64,000 nt of DNA. It comes from Diphasiastrum complanatum. Its lineage: Eukaryota > Streptophyta > Lycopodiopsida > Lycopodiales > Lycopodiaceae. Each line of letters begins with the position of its first letter. The first letter of the stretch is position 1. This document shows, in pieces, positions 1 to 12,515 of the stretch. The stretch lies in assembly GCA_029204225.1 (NCBI GenBank), contig CM055093.1:22129436-22193435 (forward strand). The letters run 5' to 3'. A program made the translations under genes and the position numbers. Under the pieces are notes generated by a model, which was not told the origin of the DNA, did no database searches, and was given only the letters and a program-made list of their open reading frames with translations.

Positions 1-929
1 TATTAGAAAAAATTGGCACAAATTTGCCTTAGTTATGGGTCCCAGCCCGCCCCTAAAGTGGCTAGATACGGTAAAGAATAGACTTTTGTAACGGTCTTAA
101 GAACCGTCAATTTTTTTTTTGTATGGTCACTTTTTGTAAGACCTAGCAAAAAGTGCCGAATTGTTTTCCGTTAGGTAAGAGGGGAGACAATCGGTTCATG
201 AGTTGAATTGTACTTAGTATGGAATCGATTCTTAATTTTAAAGTTAAAATAATGTTCTACTAGCAGGTCATATATTCTTGGTAGTGGAGCCTGGTTTTTC
301 TTCATAGTAACTGCCGCTTTGGTTGTTGGTGGGTCTTAAGTTGGAATCGTTTGTTTGTCATTTATGAAGCGTGTGTGAAACTCCAGAGCGGGCTGTCCAC
401 CATCCATGGTTGAAAAACACCACCTTGGTTAAAGTGTCACACTAGTCACACCCGTCGTCGGTACTATCTAGTGAAATACCTAGACCCGACGATCGGCAAA
501 AATACCACCGCTTATCAAACAAAGCGGTGCTTGTAACTTGCACCCCACGAGCACATCATAGGCAATAACCCGGTTTCAAGCCCATGTAGGATTTTTTACT
601 AACTGCAAGCCAAATTCAATGGGGAAAGAGACATTAGTGAGATCCTAGCGCGAATTAGCAATCAAAAGTTTTTATGGAATCGTGACCCTAGAAAGCTAGT
701 GAATCATTGCATCAAAAGTACTAGCACCCCCTCCTTACAGTCATACTTCTGAGAGCCTGGAAAACTCTTATTGGCTCGGGAGCATGGGGTAACAGCGGAA
801 GTCCCAGGATTGGATGTGGCAGGACCTCTGTTACTCACGTAGGGCATAACCACCATCAGTAGTGGTGCCCCTTGACTTTTTTAGGACTTTTTGGTTGGAC
901 CAATCCCCTGCCAAAAATTGTCCTAACAA
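1..929. other. Unassigned sequence with small inverted repeats
   Basis: No coding region is recognisable. Three short palindromes are visible: 91-107 (ACGGT at both ends, reversed), 125-157 (CACTTTTTG pairing with CAAAAAGTG around a 10-nt loop) and 506-529 (CACCGCTT pairing with AAGCGGTG). Copia integrase sequence begins abruptly near 930, so this stretch lies beyond the truncated end of that element. Confidence 0.4.
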
Positions 930-1566
930 AAGCTTGATCCCAAAATGGCTTACCAAGATCAGCACTTAACCTCATGGCTTTAGCACTTTCACATAAAGTC
1001 CTATTCTTCCTTTCAGCCACTCCATTTTGTTGTGGGGTCCTTGGCATTGTATGCTCCCTCTTGGTCCCATGCTCATCACAAAAGGCCTTGAACTTGGTAG
1101 ATATGTATTATCCACCATTGTCTCTCCTTAAGCACTTGATCCTTGTGGCAAAATGGTTCTCCATTGCATTCTTGAACTTGACAAAGACATCATACACTTC
1201 ATCCTTGCTCTTTAGTAGATAGATCCAACAAAATCTACTAAAATAATCAATGAAAGTTACATACATCTTAGCTCCACTACTGCTAATTGTAGTAATTCCA
1301 TGAACATCCGAATGTACAACTTGAAAAGGCTTTGTAGATCTAGATGTAGATCTTGTATAAGGTAGTCTATGTGACTTTGACAAAGCACAAGACTCACAAA
1401 CATGATTGATAATTTTTAAGGAACTCGAAAGACCTATCACAACTTGCTTTCTAGCCATTACCTCCAATGACTTGAAGTTGAGGTGCCCCATCCTTTTATG
1501 CCAAACCTCTTGAAGGCATTTGCTCTCTTGCAACACATCCAAATTGGCTAGCAATAACACAAGCAT
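930..1566 (-). pseudogene. Ty1-copia integrase fragment (broken)
   Basis: Minus-strand relic of the copia pol integrase. The frame from 1566 shows the GAG-pre-integrase zinc region (WHKRMGHLN, then CESCALSKSHRLPY, giving the HHCC pattern), followed by the core with VVHSDVHG, FIDYFSRFCWIYLLKSKDEV and ending near RRDNGG. After a frame break it resumes near 1047 with PRTPQQNGVAERKNRTL, the usual third-acidic-residue block. Homology stops abruptly near 930, so reverse transcriptase and RNase H are absent. It continues the gag/protease relic at 1682-2727 and cannot be functional. Confidence 0.85.
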
Positions 1567-1681
1567 CTAGTTTGAACAATTTTTCTTGCCTTTTACCTTT
1601 TGCAATCAAGATATCCTTCCTTTTGATCCTACAAGCATCTCCATCAAACTCAACTTTGAGGCCTTTAGTTTAGCAATTGAC

Positions 1682-1942
1682 TCACACTAAGTAAATTCTT
1701 GGTAATAGATGGAATGAACAAAACATCCTCCAAATGAGCATTCCTATTTGTAGAGAGAGAAATAGGAATTGTGCCAATTCCTTTGATTGCCCACTCACCA
1801 TCATTGGCCGTGTAGAGATCACCCTCTTGTCATCTCCATATGCCAACAAAGAAGTGAAGTACTCTTTGTGAAAAGTCATGTGCAAACTTGCTTCATTATC
1901 AATCCACCATGGATCTAAATCTCCATCATTAGCAAGATACAT
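1682..1942 (-). pseudogene. Ty1-copia protease-like fragment
   Basis: The reading frame has DPWWIDNEASLHMTFHKEYF, which aligns with the copia retropepsin start (normally W-x-D-S/T-G-A-S-x-H-M). The catalytic D-S/T-G has changed to D-N-E, so the protease would be dead. It lies between the gag zinc knuckle and the pre-integrase region, in normal copia order. Confidence 0.65.
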
Positions 1943-1949
1943 GAAGACA

Positions 1950-2727
1950 TCACAAAAGCATCATCATTTGCATTTTGAACATCCAAACCATCCTCATCAA
2001 GAGTAAGATTACCTTGCTTGTCTCCTTGATCTCTCTTCTTCTTGTAGCGCTCACTTGCAAAGTGTCCTTTGATGCCACACTAAAAGCACTTGATCTTTGA
2101 TCTATCTTTCTAGCCTCATCTCCAACTTGAGATGTTGATAAAGATCCACCTCTTGCTTGAAGCCTATATTCTTCATTGATCAAGATCTCTTGAAGATCAA
2201 TCAAACTTGGCAAGTTGTTTTGAATAGCAAGACTTTGAACAATGTTAGAATGAGCATCCAACAATCCATTAAGAATAACTTGAACAGCTCTCCTTCCTTA
2301 ATGCTCTCATCAATGTAAGCTAACTCATCATTCAATGATTTTACTCTCAAAATAAAAGTATTTTGGAATTTCTTCACTCTTTTTCAAACAAGAAAAGATT
2401 TACCTTCTTAGAGTCAACACTCTAGAAGTAGACTTGGATTCATAAAGCTTCTTCAATGAATCCCAAGCATCCTTTGATGAAGTACTCTTACCAACTTCCT
2501 TGAGAAGCTCATTGGTAACATTCATCTTTATCATGTGTAGAGTCTTCTTGGCCCTCTTGTCATACCTAATTTGATCTTGTTGTGATGTTGGCCTCTCTTA
2601 CACCTACAACAATATCCAAAATATCATTCATCTCAAGAAGTGATTCCATCCTCACTTTCCACAATGGATAGTTACTTGAGGTAAGCCTATCATTGGCTTC
2701 CAACATGACTCCACTTGATGTAGCCAT
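1950..2727 (-). pseudogene. Ty1-copia gag relic
   Basis: A likely gag start codon lies at 2727-2725, followed by MATSSGVMLEANDR and then the UBN2-type gag pattern NYPLWKVRMESLLEMND. The coding sequence is then broken by frameshifts; the zinc-knuckle region lies near 2030-2100. The same gag family occurs on the opposite strand at 4083-4720, starting inside the MESLLEMND block. The leader between gag and the primer-binding site is 2728-3290. Confidence 0.75.
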
Positions 2728-3290
2728 GTAGCAATGACCTGGTCCTCTCTTTCAACCTGTTTCGATGCACAAATCACTCCTTTGAACAACAACAAATGTT
2801 TTCAAAAGGAAATTACAAAAATAGGAAACCTCTCAATTCTCTTCTAGCACTTATACCAAGCAAATCAACACATAGAATAGTGAAATCTTGATCAACTATG
2901 ATGACTCTTGCCACTTCCTAAGATTAAAACACACTCAAATGAAACAATAACCTCAAAATCTAGATATCCAATCAAATTTAGGGTTTTGACAAAATCACAA
3001 TTGAATTGATTATTTCAAAATCTACATGCAATTGCTTGATATGCAATCTTGTAGCCACCAGTTAGGCTTTTCCAATGCTCTAAAAATTGGCCAAATCCAA
3101 CATGTAATGTGTGAAATCAAAATTGATCAAGATTATAAACCTATTTAGTGTTTTGATCTACAAAAGATCCAATCTACATATGCAAGAAACTCAATTTTGG
3201 TGTAGAATCCAGTCTAGCATGCTCTAGCCGCGATATCTTCTCGAAATCATTGATATATGTGAATGCTTCCTTCATAACCTGAAACACAGG

Positions 3291-3303
3291 CGCTTTGATA
3301 CCA
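3291..3303 (-). other. Copia primer-binding site
   Basis: On the minus strand this reads TGGTATCAAAGCG, close to the initiator-tRNA-Met primer-binding consensus TGGTATCAGAGC. It directly follows the end of the LTR at 3304 and fixes the element's orientation. Confidence 0.75.
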
Positions 3304-4082
<779 letters not shown>

Positions 4083-4720
4083 AGAATCACTTCTTGAGAT
4101 GAATGATGTTTGGGATATTGTTGTAGGTTTGGAAGAGAGGCCAGCAACGCAACAAGATCAAGTGAGGTATGACAAGAGGGGCAAAAGAGCTCTACATATG
4201 ATAAAGATGAATGTTACCAATGAACTTCTCGACGAAGTTGGTAAGTGTACTTCATCAAGTGAGGCTTGGGAAGCTTTGACGAAGCTTTATGAGCTAGAGT
4301 GTTGAGTCTAAGAAGGAAAATCTTTTCTTGTTTGCGAAAGAATGAAGAGAGTCCAAATATTTTTGTTTTGAGAGCAAAAGCTTTGAATAATGTATTAGCT
4401 TGCATTGATGAGAGCATTAAGGAAGGAGAGCTTGTTCAAGTTATTCTTAGTGGATTGTTGGATGCTCATGATAACATTGTTCAAAGTCTTTCTATTCAAA
4501 AGACTTTTCCAAGTTTGATGAATCTTCAAGAGAGGCCGATAGAAATCTGTAAAAAGTGTCAGTAGAACCAGCAAACATTGATTGGCGACAATAGCTACTG
4601 ACGATCTTCTTAATCAATGAAGAATATAGCCTTCAAGAAAGAGGTGGATCTTCATCAACATCTCAAGTTGGAGAGGAGGCTATGTTCATCAAGGGAAAAA
4701 GCAAAAGTAAGTGGTCTAAA
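4083..4720 (+). pseudogene. Ty1-copia gag relic, opposite orientation
   Basis: Plus-strand gag starting mid-gene (ESLLEMNDVWDIVVGLEERP), then GKRALHMIKMNVTNELLDEV, SSEAWEALTKLYE and, after a frameshift near 4300, RAKALNNVLACIDESIKEGE and LSGLLDAHDNIVQSL. A Ser-rich block (about 4640-4710) matches the end of the minus-strand gag relic. It starts at the outer edge of the LTR at 4082, so the LTR element may have inserted into, or been joined to, a relative in opposite orientation. Confidence 0.8.
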
Positions 4721-5876
4721 AATCTACATGCTTCAGCTTTTCTCCCTGTATCGGACCATATCAGAAGTTGACAATTTGGGTTGCTTTGAATTTCTCGTCC
4801 TGAGCGAAGCATATTCTGGTGACATATCCACATGAAGATGATAAAGCTTTGTCATCAGTACAGTAGTATAGTAACAAACAACACAATGACAATAACAAAG
4901 CTGGATTTGGCGCTAACGACTCTACTGGAGATGGCGCTAAACACTTGTTTTTGACCCTGGAGATAGAGATGGTGTAGGCTTTTTTCAGAAATGTCACTCC
5001 TAATTCAAATTTTTGAGTGTTTCCAACTATTGGGAGGGAATCTTTTAGCATTTCGAAAAATTATATTTTAATTGTGGTTAAACAACAGTGAAGTTTGATG
5101 TGACTAAACTAAGGTGCATTTATTTACATGGAAAGTAGTGCAAGCAGATGCGTAAAGAAGTTAGAAAATGATATTATAATTACTTTATAGTTATTTTTCT
5201 CTCTCCTACATGGCATTTCTTATAGGGCCCTCTTTGGGCCCATATTTTCTCTCATTAGGGGAGTTTTGAGCTCCAAAAAGACCCTTTAAGAATTCGTGCA
5301 AGATGTCTTTTATATTATTAAAATATTATAACACTAATACCTTTGACTTGCCATAACTTTTTAATCATAGCTTAAAAGTATGTCATCTAACATATCACTG
5401 GAAAGCCCTTGTTGAGCGGTTTTCAATGCACTAAACTTTGCTAAATTTGGACTTACCACTAAAAAGTTATGCCATTTTTAGTGTGGAATCAAAATGTGGA
5501 CTCAAAAAGTTACGTTACATAGATTTCAAATTTGAGTGTTTTGATTGGTCCATGTGCAAGAAAAATTTAAAAAAAGATATAAAAAGAATCTTTACAAAGG
5601 GTCTTTTTTGGATTTAGAACTCTTGCATCTTGGTGGTGATATAGTGAATTTTTGTGTGTAGAATGTTATTTTTCTTATGTATATAAGTTCACACATGTGA
5701 GTACTATTGCTGTGTAGACAAAAATAGTAATGTATCATATGTAAGTGTTTATGACAAGTTCTCATTGAGTTTTCATCTTCTATGTGTAGTAGATGCATGA
5801 TTTCTACATTTTTGTATTGAAACTAGATGTGCTCTCCACATTTGCTAAAGATCAAAGGGCATAAGTAGGTCTTCGT
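4721..5876. other. Unassigned non-coding sequence
   Basis: Nothing recognisable. AT-rich, with many stops in all frames. Confidence 0.4.
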
Positions 5877-6806
5877 TGTTGGATTTTAATGCTCAGGTCC
5901 AAATCCATTCAATAATGATCATCCTGAAATCTATATATACTTTACTACAAAAAAAAAATACTCGAAGTTATAATCAGAAGATCGAAATCTAGAATCGTAT
6001 TTTTGATCCCGGATCAAGTCGACGAATTGAGCCGTATTTTTCCAATCCTGGATCAACTCAAATCAAATCATATTTTTCAATACTCGTGAATTTTTTGATA
6101 CTAGAACAAATTGAGTCGGATCTATAAAATTGAATCCAGAGATAAAATTTGATACATACATTATTTCGATACTATTAGTCAATTCTGATCCATGTCACGA
6201 TCAGAAGGATGATGTTGACAATCAGCCTACTTTGAACATAGATTTACTATTACAATGATGGCTATCTATTGTAGGATGGCTCTAGTAAATTAAGTAGATT
6301 CAACCTTATACTTTCAAGTACTGATCATTGATCTGCAATCATCAAAAGATGACAAAGTGAATCTATAATAGCATATGCACTTTTCATCATCAACAAGTAG
6401 TATGTAGTATGCATTCTAGTCTGACTTTCAAGTCAGAAGGCATAATCCATCTAGCAACGATCAAGCGACTGAAGCTCACTCTATTTTGTGCCTCACAGAC
6501 TCGGCATTGCTTCACGCTTATGTACGCTACTTTTTATTAATCAAAGAGTGCAATTTCTGTCCCTATTGTTTTTGTCCATTGCGCATTTTTTTCCAAAATG
6601 CAAATCATCTTCATTCTTGCTGCTACATTGACACACTTTAGATCCACAACTCATTCGTTGTATTCTTTCGCTGCTAGTATCTCGATCCAAATTTTGATTA
6701 TGGACGTCTATCCCTAAATCGATTTCGACAATTCCGATTCAGACCGAGATACTAATTTTCAGTAGTGTATCAAAGCGCATTTCTAATACACCGCCATTTT
6801 TTGACA
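5877..6806 (+). repeat. Probable 5' LTR of a second copia element
   Basis: The right boundary is supported: sequence ending TTTTTTGACA directly precedes a primer-binding site. The left boundary (TGTTGGATTT at 5877) is only a guess from the TG start. No second LTR copy was found to confirm the limits. Confidence 0.4.
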
Positions 6807-6818
6807 TGGTATCAGAGT
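6807..6818 (+). other. Copia primer-binding site
   Basis: TGGTATCAGAGT matches the initiator-tRNA-Met primer-binding consensus at 11 of 12 bases. A gag-like start codon follows 135 bp downstream. Confidence 0.75.
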
Positions 6819-6952
6819 TGATGGCTCAATAATTTGCATTGTTTTTGTGCAGGTTGTCAATCTTGTTCTACCAAGACATTGTTTTGAAAGTGCGCGACTA
6901 GCAATATTTTGATATCGTTTTTTCTACTAGTGATTTCACTCTCTTCACCAAA

Positions 6953-7460
6953 ATGGATCCATCTTCTAGTTCATCTCTTATTGACAAACTCAATGGAGAG
7001 AACTACCATATCTGAGTTCAAAATAAAAGTTGTACTACTTGCCAAAAAATTGTGAGACATCATTGATGGCACAGAGGTCAAGCTTGAGATTGATGCAACC
7101 ATCATCACCAAATGGAGACAAAGGGATTTTCGTTGATTACTCTAAACATTAAAGACTCTCAAATTAGCCATATTCGAGCTACGTAGACCGCTAAGGATGC
7201 TTGGGACATCCTAGCGACCCTCTATGATATCAAGGATGTTACATCCAAGTTAAATATGAGGAAGAAGTTCTTCACATTAAGAATGTCTGATGCAGACAAT
7301 GCCATCTCAACACATTCAAAGATCTCATCGAATAGATTACTACAACCGGCTCAGTCATTGAAGATTCTGATGCATTAATGATGGGTTGATTATACTATCA
7401 GTGCTTAGTAATTCATTTTCAAAGTGAATGAGTCCTCAAACAAATTTTTCCTTAAATACA
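6953..7460 (+). pseudogene. Ty1-copia gag relic
   Basis: Begins MDPSSSSSLIDKLNGENYH, a typical copia gag start, and continues in shifting frames with TAKDAWDILATLYDIKD, KLNMRKKFFTLRMSD and TGSVIEDSDALM, the UBN2 gag pattern. A stop follows ENYH almost at once and several frameshifts follow. It lies downstream of a primer-binding site in the same orientation. No pol follows. Confidence 0.75.
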
Positions 7461-7748
7461 CCTCTTGATGCCATTGACCTCATGATCTACACCTCTTAGC
7501 ATGATTGGGACAAATAAGACATTGAAATGTGGATTTGGATGCATACCAGCAAAATACCAATCCTTACATTTTGTGACAACTGTCACTATCTCACTAGAAC
7601 TTGAGTTGGAAGCCTTTTGAATTTTCAAAATCTACATAAAATATGTACAAGGTGGTGGTGGACATAAATCCAACCCCATGATGACAAGTAGCAAGTAAAA
7701 TAACTAGTCTACTTTTATCAACTTTCACACTCCTTAAAATAGAACTAG

Positions 7749-7940
7749 TTATGCAACAATTTGCAAGATAGATTTGCTAACAACTCCCAAGACTAATCTA
7801 CACTTAATAAATGAAGTCTTAAGAAAAGGCTTAGTGAGAAGATCAGCCACACATGAGGAAGTATCCAAATGCTCCAAAACAATGTCCTTGGCTTGAACTA
7901 TCATAAAGTTAACTAAACTTGATAAAAAAAAATTGAGCAA
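7749..7940 (-). pseudogene. Ty1-copia RNase H C-terminal fragment
   Basis: The frame reads QAKDIVLEHLDTSSCVADLL and then TKPFLKTSFIKCRLVLGVV, the conserved copia pol end (I-x-L-E-H/Y-x-x-T-x-x-x-x-A-D-x-x-T-K). It is on the opposite strand to the gag relic at 6953 and so belongs to another element, possibly the one whose reverse transcriptase remains at 10160-10500. Confidence 0.75.
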
Positions 7941-8459
7941 AACAAGATTCTGTCAAATTTCTAGCATTTTCATACATTGCTAAAAAACTCATTTTTTCAA
8001 TCAAATCACTTGATTGAAATTGTTATGGGGACAACTTTTGCACATAAATAATTAGGGCCATCTTATCTAAACTTGGTTGTGCTTGTAGCCATTGTTGCAC
8101 TTATATTAGTTGGGTATAACTGGCATGCAATTGTTTTGTTGTTCACAAAGTTCTATTTTGTTTACCCTAACTCATGTTAGGTATAATTCAAGGGTCCTTA
8201 AATTTTAAAAAAATCAATTTTGAAATTTCTCTAATTGCACATAGGTTGAATCATGCTCTCACTTTGCTAGTAGTTCAATCAAATCAAATTTATGTAGCGT
8301 TGGCATACAGTAATAATACAAAGGAGTTATAGTCATTGTAGACTGATGTAGTAACGTAGGCACACAATAGTATAATATAAATATAGAATAGTCAAAATTA
8401 AAAGTCTCTTGAAATTGTAAGGCTTAAGCATAGATGGAATTATTAATATGGGATATTAT

Positions 8460-8890
8460 TTATATGGTCAAAGATCATATCAAATTGATGCACATACATG
8501 ATGTGATCAATTTTCTAAAAAAAGGATGATGGGATTGAACAATTGAAGGTTTGATGGATCATGTACTGATCTCACATAGTGCATGCACAAGTGACATCTA
8601 TGACTCATCATAGAATTCTATAGTCAAATATCATCTCATATTTCTCATTCATCCTTGACTTTGATCACATTGATGTGCTAAGGTGATGTGGTCATGATAT
8701 GACTTCAAAGTTTGGGTGACATGATTTTTTGGTAATGGATCCCACATAGTGTGCATATATTTCTATAATCATAGATCATCTCTAATCTCTCATTGATTTT
8801 TGACTCCAATCACATTGATGCACAAAAATGATGTGATTACAATTTGACTCCCTAAATTGTGGATGGAATAATTCAGTAGTTAATTGTAAC
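8460..8890. repeat. Diverged tandem repeat, unit about 145-175 bp
   Basis: Three blocks share the order CACATAGTG(T)GCA, then CTCATTNATxxTTGACT, then ATCACATTGATGTGC/CACA and GATGTGATT/G. The CACATAGTG anchors lie at 8573 and 8743, and the ATTGATG anchors near 8486, 8670 and 8814. Copies are well diverged. Confidence 0.6.
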
Positions 8891-9426
8891 GTTGCTTTCT
8901 ATATTGTACTTGCTTTCTATATTGCTTTCTAGATTGAGTAGTGATTAGAGATTCCTAGGCTATGGATATTGGGATTGAATAGCTAAAGGTTTAGCTTGGA
9001 TTTATCCAAAAGAGCATCATTTGTCAAGTTTAACATTTGATTCTCAAGTATAAATCCAAATTCATATAATTCATATGACCCTAGTAACCTTGACTTGTCC
9101 AAGTTCTAGATGAAGCTTTCTAATTTTGGTACATGGAATCATTTTGAAGGCATCTAACTATCTTGCTAGTCTATATTTGACTTTGAATAGAGAGGAAAAC
9201 ATAGACATACAAAAATTTTACATAGGTGTCAAAGTAGTCTTTGACATCAAGATCATCTGTCCAACCTCTTCTCGTCATCATCATCACTAATCATAGATCA
9301 CTTTAGTCTTACATGTCATGGCTTCCAAGTATTTTATGGATGGCATCCCAAACTGTCTATGCAATGAGATAAATATGTGATATTCATATATTTTGGTTTA
9401 GTGCCAAGCTTAGTCCAAGAATTCAT

Positions 9427-9461
9427 ATATCTATCTATCCATCTACCCATCCATCCATCAC
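9427..9461. repeat. (ATCT/ATCC)n microsatellite
   Basis: Short run of ATCT and ATCC tetranucleotides. Confidence 0.85.
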
Positions 9462-9729
9462 CATAAACTCTAAACACTAGATGTAGATCGTTGTTGTAGA
9501 TGTACACATTTCAAAAAAGATGTTGCATTTTAATACTACAAATACATATTTGTGTTGTTTGTTTTAGCCTAAAAACAATCAAGAAGAGATTTAGAACACT
9601 CAATAGTACTATCATTTTTTTCTTTCTACAATTTTTTAATGTTGAGAAGCATATGGAATTCTAAAATGTAAACTTTTGCTAATAATCATGGTCATTAATT
9701 ACTCTCATAGTCTAACTAAAGTTGTTATA

Positions 9730-10080
9730 ATTTTATTAATGAGTACATTTTTTATTTGTTTTAATTTTTAATTTTTAGAAGAACTGATTACATATCCTTA
9801 AGATAGTGAAAAGGAATGAAGGACACAACTTATTACAAAATCAATAATTAACATAAAATGGGACATGTTGATAAATTGTTCAATTCATCTTCATCATCCA
9901 TCTATATTTTATTAATGAGTACATTTTTTATTTGTTTTAATTTTTAAGTTTTAGAAGAACTGATACATATCCTTAAGATAGTGAAAAGGAACGAAGGACA
10001 CAACTTATTACAAAATCAATAATTAACATAAAATGGGACATGTTGATAATTTGTTCAATTCATCTTCATCTTCATCATTA
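9730..10080. repeat. Tandem duplication, 176-bp unit, two copies
   Basis: Copy 1 at 9730-9905 and copy 2 at 9906-10080 start with the same ATTTTATTAATGAGTAC and share nearly every base to TTCAATTCATCTTCATC. They differ by a few substitutions and short indels, which points to a recent duplication. Confidence 0.92.
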
Positions 10081-10159
10081 ATCTAGCCAAACCATTTATA
10101 TATTTGTTCACCATCGAGCCACAACTTGATTATACAGATTCTATTGAACATACTATCAC

Positions 10160-10500
10160 ACTACACATAGATTTTATTGACCATACCATCACAGTCGAGT
10201 GGGAAGTGGCTCAATTTGCAATTGGTCAATCTGTATTTTTGCAGCACGTTGGTGAGATATCTCTACTGATTGATGAAAATCTATCTGTTGGGTCGAATTT
10301 GAAAAATGTGGATTCCGAGATAGTAGTGTGTTGGACCCATATCAATCATCCTATATTCTTGTGCTAGCATGCATTTGATATCCTTCAACAAATTTATATT
10401 GTTACTAAACAGTAACGTGTCATCTACATAAAGAGTGATGATGATGAAGGAATCCGATACAGACTTGAAATGAACATTTGAGTCTGCCAAGTTTGGAATA
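10160..10500 (-). pseudogene. Ty1-copia reverse transcriptase fragment
   Basis: The frame from 10490 includes SDSFIIITLYVDDTLLFSNN and MIDMGPTHYYLGIHI, the copia catalytic YVDD block and the following HYYLGI block. Past a stop, FFINQ-RYLTNVLQKYRLTN continues the homology toward 10160. Both ends are decayed. Confidence 0.85.
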
Positions 10501-12438
10501 AAATCATTTTACACATAGATTTTTGCTGGAAATTAGTGTGGAAAGATGCAACTAACTTAGAAGTTCAAGTTGCAAGACATGAGCTAAATCCAAAAAAATG
10601 ATGGCATACAATTGTCCACACATAAATCAATTGTCTCATTGCCAGCATTAAGGGTTGAGACAATGTTGAAAATTAATGTAATGCAAGGCCATGATTGTGC
10701 AAGTCGGCCTCAATGTCAACATAGCTCTTTTGAATAAAGTTCAAGTTCTAAGAATGATGCTTTTATGCACGAAAATGAAATCGGGGATAATTTAATAAGA
10801 AATGAACATAACTCTATACTCTAGAGAAAAGGCTTCTCATTTGGCTACATCATTGCTTTTATTAAACCTCCAAGCAAAATATGGATCGTGTTACATCGAA
10901 GCATTTTTGCTATCTTATAATGTGTCATGCAAATAGTTTTTGACTTTCCAAGAAAATTTATTTGGTTGTGTACATATTATTGCGTAAACACTCCCAAAAA
11001 AATTTATGCTAGAGACAAGATCCAAGGCACGTAAGATGTTGACGTCATTATGAACTACAGACCTTCATCGTGCATGTCCAAAAGAGTGCATCTTGTATCG
11101 AGGTGAGTATCATACACTTAGGAGATGTCCAATCTGTGACACTCCTCACTAAGAAGATGATTTACAAGGGACCACTATCTGAAAGAAGGTGTTCCAACAT
11201 TTTCTAGTCATTCCATGATTGCAAAGAATGTTTCTTTGCAAGTCCCTTGTACTTATGGATTGGCATGCCAATCGTCATTCTTCATATGAGATTTTGAGAG
11301 TTTCTTCATATTCACTTGCACGGAAACACGTTGACAAACAATATCCAAGTTATGGAGGTGATTGTAGAAATGTAAGGTTTGGGATTGCAACAAATAGGGT
11401 CAATCCATTTTCCATGAAAGCCTAGGAAAACATAAAGTGACAAACATGGTTGTTTATCTTGTACTGATTGACGCAACATCGACAAGCTTTTGCAGTGTGT
11501 TGGAGCTACAAATTTTTTGCAAGCCCTAGTGTCGATTGCACTGGGGCTTTCAAATTTCTTTCCTAGGGTCTGCAGCCTGAGTGCGATGTCAGGGCTGGGA
11601 GGCAAAAATATTTGTAGCCTCAACCCCGATGCTCGGGCACCAAAGAAACATATTTGATTTATTGTGGCATGTATGCACTTAGCAGGCATGAAGTCATTTT
11701 CTTTGGGTATTTAATTCTGAAAGGCAAGCATTAAAGGTTGGGTGCAAACCTAGTTGAGTGCTTCTTGGATTGCTAATGAGGTTAGCACCAAAAAGTACTA
11801 ACTTGATGAGAGTATCAACTTACTAGATAAGCAAGACTTTGAGAGCAACAATGTATCAGACTTGGAGGCATCTTCTTGATCATTTCAACAATCCAATTTA
11901 ACCTTTTCGCTCTTGTTGTTACCGCTAGCGAATACGACACCCAAATTGTACATTGGCCCACCACCTTATCAGATCATCATTTGCCAATGAATATGATCCA
12001 GTTTGTTCCCATCGCTTTATTCCAGTTGAGTTTTATTTCTTTGTTTGTTGTTATTTAATTTTAATCTCGTTTCATTTGGTTTTTGTTTAGTTTAAAATAT
12101 TTTTTTGTGAGAGAGGTATCTTGCCCAAATTTTGAGATTGTTAAAAGTTTTTATTCTTGCCAAAAGAGGAGTTTAACATTTTCACTTTTGATATCTTTGG
12201 GTATGATGTTAGACAAGAGAGATGATTGAGAAAAGTCTTACTTGGGTTGAGTAGCTTTGTTGGGCAGGTCATTAAGTCCTATCATTTTGTGAGAAGAATT
12301 TCAATTTCAATGTTTTTGCTTTTGTTTATTCAGTAAAGAGAGTTGACTTGGTCATTTCTCGAACTTGAAATATTATTAATTTTTGTTGTTTATGTTTTCA
12401 TCTTTATTTTATCTTTCTACCACATTCATTCATTAACA
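10501..12438. other. Unassigned non-coding sequence
   Basis: No recognisable gene. 10,500-11,100 may hold more decayed copia sequence on the minus strand, but I found no diagnostic motif. Confidence 0.35.
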
Positions 12439-12515
12439 TGTTTTTACAAACAAAAGAATGGTAGAAGAATAAATTATAATTTTACTCTTCTACCATTCTT
12501 TTGTCTGTAAAAACA
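12439..12515. repeat. Near-perfect hairpin, 29-bp arms
   Basis: Arms 12439-12467 and 12487-12515 are reverse complements with one mismatch (inner core CAAAAGAATGGTAGAAG pairing with CTTCTACCATTCTTTTG) around a 19-nt AT-rich loop. It stands alone in a region with no genes. It could be a small foldback element or a precursor-like hairpin. Confidence 0.85.
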
